DNA of 64,000 nucleotides from Echinarachnius parma (taxonomy: Eukaryota; Echinodermata; Echinoidea; Clypeasteroida; Echinarachniidae), in NCBI GenBank assembly GCA_037951105.1, contig JBAMJV010007717.1:54603-118602 (forward strand), in the 5' to 3' direction. Position numbers and translations under genes: made by a program. The notes under the pieces are model-generated. The model made no database searches. It saw nothing but the letters and a program-made list of their open reading frames with translations, and was not told the origin of the DNA. Below are positions 54,001 through 63,000 of this stretch, one piece after another. Each line of letters begins with the position of its first letter. Within the stretch, counting starts at the first letter, position 1.

Positions 54001-57000
54001 TCGAGTTTGGCTGTACATTCGCGAATTCGACTGTATATAAATGAACGTGCGTGTCTATACACCAAATCCAATGTGGACAAACGAATTCGAATGGATTTAT
54101 TCTAAATGTGAAAGACCGAAGACAGCGTGTGCACGGCAAGGCTAGAATTCTAATGACCTTATATGAATTTGATTGAAAAATCATCTAATTAAGCGGGAAA
54201 ACCTATATAATTACTTTAAAAAAAAAGTAAGACAATAAGGCAGCTAGCCAAGAAATTATGTAAATTCAAATTAAAGGGAATCAATGACATTGTCAAAATC
54301 TACAGCACTTACTTTTAACGTTAGTCCTTGTTGTATTCGAATTACAGATAAAAGCATGAAAAAGATTTTGGATATCCTAATTTTTAATATAGAAATATAC
54401 ATATTATCGACGTTTTTCGCATTTGAAAGTCTCTTTGTAATATTTACACTTCTGTATAAAAGTAAGAGAAATCGTTTTTTACCAACAATTGTCTACCTGT
54501 ACCCATCATTTTATTACAAGTATTTATACCCCAAAACACGGTTCCCAATCAAACACATGGTAATGACACCACTTAAAACACAAATTTAGAAGTATTTTCT
54601 TAAAGCTTGGGACGCATTATTTTATTAATTAAATTATAAACCTAATATGAAACTTACAACATCAGCTCCAGATTTATCTGTCACTGTTTCAAAGGTCACA
54701 CCATCTAAGCTGTAGGTGACCTTGTAGCTTTTAACCCACTGGGCAACACCCGGACGTCCTTGTGTTGCTATGGCAACGACTCGATTGGGAAAGAAGAGAT
54801 CAACCTGGAAATTTAACAGTCAGATTTCATGATTTATTCATGTCCACGTTAATATATCATATTTCTATCAAACTACTTACATTATAATGATTTTGAACGA
54901 CTGAAAATACTATGTCATCATAATGATCGGTGTTAGCGCTTTACAATTCATGCAATTGGATTTTACTTATTTGTAACATGTCGTTCATATTATGTAAAGA
55001 TATATTTGTTTTAAAATAAAGTGCCTCTTTAATGCTGTCGCATCACATGCGAAAATATTAATGCGCCGGATATTGTTCATAGCATCCTACAAATGTGTAC
55101 ACTAATGAGGTGATCACGAGGTACAATTTACAGTATACACAAGTTATCGATATGTCTTTGAATAAGAACGTACTCTTACCTGAATCCACTGGTTTCTGTC
55201 ATTTCTCTTTGCAATCCAAGCTCCCTTTAAATTGGCGGTAAGAGCGGCATTCAACCGGCCATATCTGGCTTTCCAATTTCCGTTGTACTCGCTCGATGCG
55301 GTCAAACTCCAATCAGGAATGGATTTAGACTCGAGTCCGAGGGGGGAATCTTTGTTAGATATCACACATGCGATTTTGTAAAGAATGTTAGCACTACATT
55401 TTATCATCGATCCTTAATCGATATACCAAGAAAGATAACACATTTATAATATGATTATAATCATGCTATAATCTCTGCATTATAAGTCCAGACAATCAGT
55501 CAAATATTTGGGTTGCTATACAGTCCGAGTAAAATAAAAACCGAAACCGTACTTTAACAGCTTATAAATCCATGATTCTAAACAAATATATGTTAATATT
55601 GGTATCACGTTAAAACTTGGGAAATGCCTTCAAAATGATTTATCATACACTTTGATTGATTTACCCTTTCACCGAACGCGACCTTATTATCCAAAGGCAG
55701 GTAAAACATAATAGGCCTAATTTGCATAGATACAGTGTGTCTCTTAGGATGAATTTTCTTCTTTTGATCTAAGGAATATAAAAACACCATTTTCATAGAA
55801 TATCCCATTTTCATGAATAAACTTGCATCAATTATGTAAATTAGGCCTAATTTGCATAGATACAGAGTGTCTCTTTGGATGATTGTTTTCTTTTTAATCA
55901 AGGAATATGTGTGCCATGTAAAACAATCGTACCCGAAAATGCAGTCATGGACCTCTTAACAAGCATACTATTACCCGTGTCCAAGTTTGAAGTTGTCTTG
56001 TGTCATCATGAATGGATGCGAACATCAGACAACATGATGCAGCCATTCACAAAACAAGAAAACTGCAAAATTGGACACGGGTTGTTTTTGCATGACTTAG
56101 GATAATTAGGTCGCATTCGGTGAAGCGTGAAGTGATCAGAGTGTATGATAAATCATTTCCCCAAACGTTATCATGATACCAATATCAAAGGGGTAGTACA
56201 GTTTTGGTAAGGCTGAGCTTTAGTAACCAAAACCTGCACAATAACACTACAAACTAAGTAATATTTATAACTCCACTCAAAAGGTGTAGAAAATTACAAG
56301 CGACCGATGAAAAAGCCTGTTATCATTAAAAAAGAGCCATTAAACACAAGAGGGCGCTCTATAAAAAAAACATTGGTTTCAACCATTTTTCATACAAAAG
56401 TATGCATGTAATGTTTTGTTGAAATAATTATTAGATAGAGAGATCATCAACAACTAATTAAAATCCTCTTTTATTTTATTATTTTTAAAGCTTAGGCATT
56501 TCACCAATTTTGTTTAAAAATCATCGAATAAATCTGGGCCCCAGATTTATTCCGATCGGATATATTTATTGATATTTCAGCCAGCCGTTTCTGAACCCAT
56601 TTTAATCAAATAAAGTGTATTCTGCCATTGAAATTGTATGTTCTTTCACATTTTACACTCAGTTTTCCATTACCTTACAAACAAATTATTTAGTGCAGCG
56701 CCCTCTATACCAAAACTGAACTACCCCTTTAACATATTTATGTTTAGAATTGCGTATTTATTAGCTATAGTAAAGTCCGGTTTTTTTTTTTTCACTGAGC
56801 TATGACCGAGTTCAGGATATTTAAAAGAATAGCTTTGATTAAAGAAGGCAAATGGATCTTCAAAAGAGTTTCAACCAATAACAAATAAGGACCTAGCACA
56901 CTCACACTGATTTTGTCCTTAAAAGGTTATAAAAGACATTGCATTGTTGAAGCACACATCATGTAACATCTTTCTCGATGCCTTTACATACAAAATTACA

Positions 57001-60000
57001 ATGAACAAAATTGAACAAACATTATAATGAACGCATGAACCAAAAACTTAGCAAAACATATTTACAAATGATCTTTCCAAATATTACGGAATTATTATCA
57101 CGTCAAAGGAGATGTTAAAAATTATCTTGCTAGTTCAGATATTAAGCACCGTTCTGGCAATCTTGAGGTCTCAGGTTCGTTTCCCGAGGAAGCGCAATTT
57201 TGTGTTCTATCATTTCATTTATTAGAAAAAAGGAGAAACAAATCGAAACAAATTTAATTCGTAAATAAATGCGTTTGAAAGGGTCCTGAAGTTTCCCAGG
57301 GTAGGTGTGACACGGACATGGGCTAGGGGACGTTTTTCTCAGGGTGCTAAAGTATTTTGCCTGAATTTTCGAAGTTTTACTCGACAAGCAAAAAAAACAA
57401 AAACAAACAAAAAGAAAGAAAAGGGTACTCGCGTCATTGCTGCCTTAAAATTACATGTTTTCAACGTTTAAAGTCCAAAATAACGCATGTTTTGCCCAAA
57501 TGTAATATGATATGGATTTGCCAGATTATGACATTATTTTGCCCGAATATAACACGGATTTGCCCAAATATAACATGATTTCGCCCGAATTTTAGGTGCG
57601 TTTTACCCGAATAATTATGGCAGTTTCAAAACTCCAAGGGGGGGGGGGGGGGGGGGGGGGGCAGCCCCCAGCCTCCTACGCCTATCATCCTATAGACACG
57701 GATGTTCGATGGGAGCTGATTTCACTGGATGGGTGCTGAGATGTTCTTCTGCTACATTCTAATGGGGTTATCCTAATGGTTACAGTCCGTTATTCCGAAG
57801 GTTCGTTATTCCGAAGGTTCAGTTATTCCGAAGGTTCGTTATTCCGAAGGTTCGTTATTCCGAAGGTTCGTTATTCCGAAGGTTCGTTATTCCGAAGGTT
57901 CGTTATTCCGAAGGTTCGTTATTCCGAAGGTTCGTTGATCCGAAAATAAAATCGGGTTCGTTATTCCGAAGGTTCGTTATTCCGAAGGTTCGTTATTCCG
58001 AAGGTTCGTTGATCCGAAAATAAAATCGGGTTCGTTATTCCGAAAATTAAATCGGGCTTGTTATAATACTATAGTTTGTGTTTTGTTTATTTAATTTACA
58101 GCCTGCATTAAGCATACCCCTCCCCCTTTCCCTCCCTTGGCCAGACCAATCAAACATTTAAGTTTATTTTATCTCTTTATATGAAATTATAGCATTATAA
58201 CAAACCCAAATTCATTTTCGGATTAACGAACCCGATTTCATTTTTAGGAATAGCGAACCTTCGGAATAACGAACCTTCGGAATAACGGACCTTCGGAATA
58301 ACGAACCTTCGGAATAACGAACCCGATTTTATTTTAGGAATAGCGAACCTTCGGAATAACGAACCTTCGGAATAACGAACCTTCGGAATAACGAACCTTC
58401 GGAATAATGCAACAAATGTTCGGATTAACGAACCCTATTTCATTTTCGGATTAACGAACACTCAGGTATAGGAAATTTGCGTGTTCGGAATAACGAACCT
58501 TCGGAATAACGAACCTTCGGAATAACGAACCGCACCCATCCTAATACCCACTTTTCTATTTGGGCCACCCTGTATGTAGGGTCAAATGCACAGGCGTCGA
58601 TTTCTTCTCATCATTGTGGGGGGGGGGGGGGGGGGGTGGTAGTGATACGTCATTTCGACCACCTTTGGCGAAGGAGCGAATCGACCAATTCAGCATTCAG
58701 ATTTTATGACTCGGGGTGGGGGACACAAAGTAGTTTTGAACCGAATGACACCTAGTAAAGCCAACGGACATCATGATCATATAGCGCACTTGGTGAGCAC
58801 TCTGGCAATTTTTTAGAAGGGCGGGGAATAGGGGCTCGTTATTAATCCCTGCTGGGGCCAGGGAGCAGAGCCCCCGTTTGCTTTTGGATTTAGCATTGTA
58901 AACACCCTGATGGAACCCTGAATGGAATTGTTCAAGGGATTACCACAATTTGGAATCTCAATGGTGGTCCAGGGGGCGGAGCCCCCAGAAGCTTGTGGAT
59001 GTTCGATATCCATAGCGAACACTCCTGGATAAGTGTGTACAGGGAATTTGGTCAAATGACCTTAATGGGGGTCCAGGAGGCGCAGCCCCCAGAAGATTTA
59101 GGATTTGGGCAGTTAAGCACTCTCAAGATGTGGTTTAAAGAAGACTATTGTATAAACTTTCGTATAATGAATGAGAGGGGGCAATGTCAATTTATTTTAA
59201 TGTTATGTCATATTTTTGAACCCAAAATATATATATATATATTTTTTTTTTTTGGGGGGGGGGGGGGGATAATAATACAGGTCACCCCCTCACCTAAACT
59301 ATTGAGGGGGGGGGGGGTCGTATCCCACATCCCCTCCGCGATCGACGTCCATGGTCAAATGTAACATCTGCAAGTCATTAAAACATTAAAACATTACAAG
59401 AATTAAGAACTTGAATCATTAGGGGGTTTATATACTCTCTCACCTTTACACGTTGGGGCCGGGCCCGACCACTTGGCACTTGTCCCTGCTTTATTGAGTC
59501 TACAAACCACGTCAAGGTTTTCACTTGACGGTTCAAAGCCAGCGTCACAAGTATAACTAGCTGTGCTGCCTACAGTCAGGGCAGCTACAGATACACCACC
59601 ATTCTCGGGACGTGCTGGCTTGTCGCATGTAACCTCTGAAAGGAATGGATAGGTGACCATGAGTATGGAAGCAGGAGACCGTCAAAAACACGGATATACG
59701 TCGTGTAGTAATTCCAATTACTACACGACGTAAATAATTACGTCGTGTAGTAATTCCATTTACTACACGACCTAAATAATTACGTCGTGTAGTAAATGGA
59801 ATTACTACACGACGTTATTACGAATTACTGCCCAACGATTTAATGTCATGACGTTAAATGAATTAGTGTCGCTACATCAAATAATTTATGGAAGCAGGAG
59901 CCCGTCAAAAACACGGATATACGTCGTGTAGTAATTCCATTTACTACACTACCTAAATAATTACGTCGTGTAGTAATTCGAATTACTACACTACCTAAAT

Positions 60001-63000
60001 AATTACGTCGTGTAGTAATTCGAATTACTACACGACGTAATTCCGAATTACTGCCCAACGATTTAATGTCATGACGTTAAATGAATTAGTGTCACTACAT
60101 CAAATAATTAAGGTCGTGTAGTAATTCCAATTACTACACTACCTAAATAATTACGTCGTGTAGTAATTCCAATTACTACACTACCTAAATAATTACGTCG
60201 TGTAGTAATTATTTACTACACTACGTAATTCCGAATTACTGCTCAACGAATTAACGTCGTGACGTTAAATCAACCAATGAGATCGTTCGTTATGCATTGT
60301 GCATGCGATGCGATGCGGACCTTGTATTATATAGTAGTACCGTACTGCGCGCCAAGCCAGCAGCCGTGCCGTGCATGCCTGGCGCTGGCTGCCCGCGGTA
60401 ATACTAGGTCCGGTCCGCATTGCATCGCATGCACAATGCATAACGAACGATCTCATTGGTTGATTTAACGTCATGACGTTAAATCGTTGAGCAGTAATTC
60501 GGAATTACGTCGTGTAGTAAATAATTACTACACGACGTAATTATTTAGGTAGTGTAGTAATTCGAATTACTACACGACGTAATTATTTACGTCGTGTAGT
60601 TATTTGAATTACTACACGACCTTAATTATTTGATGTAGCGACACTAATTCATTTAACGTCATGACATTAAATCGTTGGGCAGTAATTCGGAATTACGTCG
60701 TGTAGTAATTCCATTTACTACACGACGTAATTATTTACGTCGTGTAGTAATTCCAATTACTACACGACGTAATTATTTAAGTCGTGTAGTAATTAGAATT
60801 ACTACACGACGTATATCCATGTTTATGACGGTCTCCTGCTTCCATAATAATTAAGGTCGTGTAGTAATTCAAATTACTACACGACGTAAATAATTACGTC
60901 GTGTAGTAATTCCAATTACTACACTACCTAAATAATTACGTCGTGTAGTAATTATTTACTACACGACGTAATTCCGAATTACTGCTCAACGAATTAACGT
61001 CATGACGTTAAATCAACCAATGAGATAGATCGTCATTCCTGGCCGCCCGCGGTATACGGTCGGATATCAGGGCGGGCGTGCGCTAGTATAGTAGTGCAGT
61101 ACATGCAGTACGAACGATCTATCTCATTGGTTGATTTAACGTCATGACGTTAATTCGTTGAGCAGTAATTCGGAATTACGTCGTGTAGTAAATAATTACT
61201 ACACGACGTAATTATTTAGGTAGTGTAGTAATTGGAATTACTACACGACGTAATTATTTACGTCGTGTAGTTATTTGAATTACTACACGACCTTAATTAT
61301 TTGATGTAGCGACACTAATTAATTTAACGTCATGACATTAAATCGTTGGGCAGTAATTCGGAATTACGTCGTGTAGTAATTCCAATTACTACACGACGTA
61401 TATCCGTGTTTTTGATGGTCTCCTGCTTCCATACATGAGGGTCAGTAAATGTTAATCGGTGAAACAATTTCAAAGTGCATAGACCTAGTCCGCGATTATG
61501 CCTTCAACCCAGCGGGCGGGAAGAAATATCCCAGGCAAGGCTGTGTTGGACTGCTCAGTGGCGACCAATTCGCATCTTAAAAGTCCACTTGTATTGGTAA
61601 TCTGGTTGATTTGCTATTGTGCTCATGTGTACTGCACTGCACCGTCACGTTTGTGGACGTATCTGGTGGGATTTCGATGGTCTTGATGATCGTTTTAACA
61701 TCACACTGATTTAGCTGTTACGGTATTGTTTTTTTTTTATTGAATTTGAACATTTCAACAGTCATGTACAAGCCACGAAACGAAACAGTTGATTTTTAAT
61801 ACCGTTTTATAATGTCTTAAACGATGTAAATATGGATAATAAATTAATGTTTTGGTTGGCCATTTCAATATTGATTTATTTGATGTTTATAAAGTGCCAA
61901 AAGTTAAATTCAATTTAAGTCAATTGATTTCTTTCTTGCATCAAATACAATGTACAGTGTGTCAATAAAAGAATGGTACAGTCGGACAATATTTTTTAAG
62001 GTATGAAGGTAATTTGAAAAACACCCACCGTTAACAAAGATGGTGTACTTCCCAGAGCACGTGTTTCCAACACTGTCAGTGGCCTTACACGTTATCACAC
62101 ACGGGCCTGGTTCAATTCGGTACTTCCCGGGAGTCGGCTCGCACTCAACGGTGACCGGCCCACTGACGTCTTGAGCGGTCAAGCCTTCAATGTTCCAGAG
62201 GTAATTAGGAGATCCATCACTGATGTAGAGTTGTATGTCATCTCGCTCTTCAATTGTTGGACAAGTTCTATCTGCAGAGTTGATAATATATGTACGATGT
62301 CAATATAAAAACAACAATTCATACGTTAATAATAATAATTATATACTTGATGTATACAGCGCGTAATATAATTGATCATTATTTCTAAGAGCTTTGCAAT
62401 AATATTATTACCCCGGTCATTGGATGCATACTGCAATCAATCCAGCACACAAAGTGCACGTTTTCCACACCCTGAGGAGCGTTCCAGCGAGTCTGCCTGT
62501 TACCACTTTAGGTAATTGATAACGTATAAGGGAATTTCATGGAGAAAGCGTATTATGTTGCAATACTTTTTTTTTATATGAATCGGTTTTAGTTTATGGT
62601 AATTGTACAATAAGTCACGTATTTTATGTTTCATTAATCTAATCAGTTATTCGCTGTACATAGCATATGTGAGTTAAACATTATACATTTCTGTCTTACT
62701 GAATAATAAGTGACTGTTTTTATTCAATCTGCAATCTCGCAGTAGTGATGTCTTCAATCGTAATCAATGCATTTATTAAGAAACATTCATAATTTCCGAT
62801 GTAGGACGAAATGAAACTGTCATCGGAATTGAAACAGATTCACAAACCATACAAATAATCATCATTCAATTTATCTGTGACGGTCAGAATATGCTAATAT
62901 GAACGTTGAGTGATCAGATTAGTGGGACTTTCTTAAGACCAACACTCATTCTAGAAATAACACATCCAACCTGGGGGTGTTTCTCAAAGATCCTAAGTTG

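Larger units (their letters stand above)
20984..55349 (-). repeat. Tandem array of ~2.2-kb F5/8C units (15 domains)
   Basis: Exon C starts recur at intervals of 2210, 2212, 2211, 2748, 2776, 2776, 2212, 2204, 2210, 2211, 2212, 2213, 2193 and 2210 bp. The three long intervals are explained by MITE insertions in the C to A intron. Introns are as similar as exons, which points to recent duplication or gene conversion. The unit borders (inside the C to A intron) cannot be fixed precisely. Confidence 0.93.

Noticed and set aside
23561-54184. Minus-strand frames of 63-101 codons repeated in each unit ([17 protein letters not shown])
   Set aside because: They lie in the B to C intron across the fixed MITE, vary in length through small indels, and resemble no domain.
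54284-54589. Plus-strand 101-codon open frame
   Set aside because: It is the usual array intron sequence, open by chance in this unit only; it is closed by small changes in the sister units.
20984-55349. The whole array as an assembly artefact
   Set aside because: Units carry private changes (domain 3 deletion, domain 5 NDNN, domain 6 Arg, three MITE sites), so most copies are real. Only the twin domains 10 and 11 remain open to doubt.
60259-60474. Two 69-codon frames on opposite strands with the same first residues
   Set aside because: Both come from one palindrome in the core of the foldback element; identical starts reflect the inverted repeat, not a gene.
59664-61433. CRISPR-like regular repeats
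   Set aside because: Repeats alternate in orientation, there are no unique spacers of even length, and the genome is animal.
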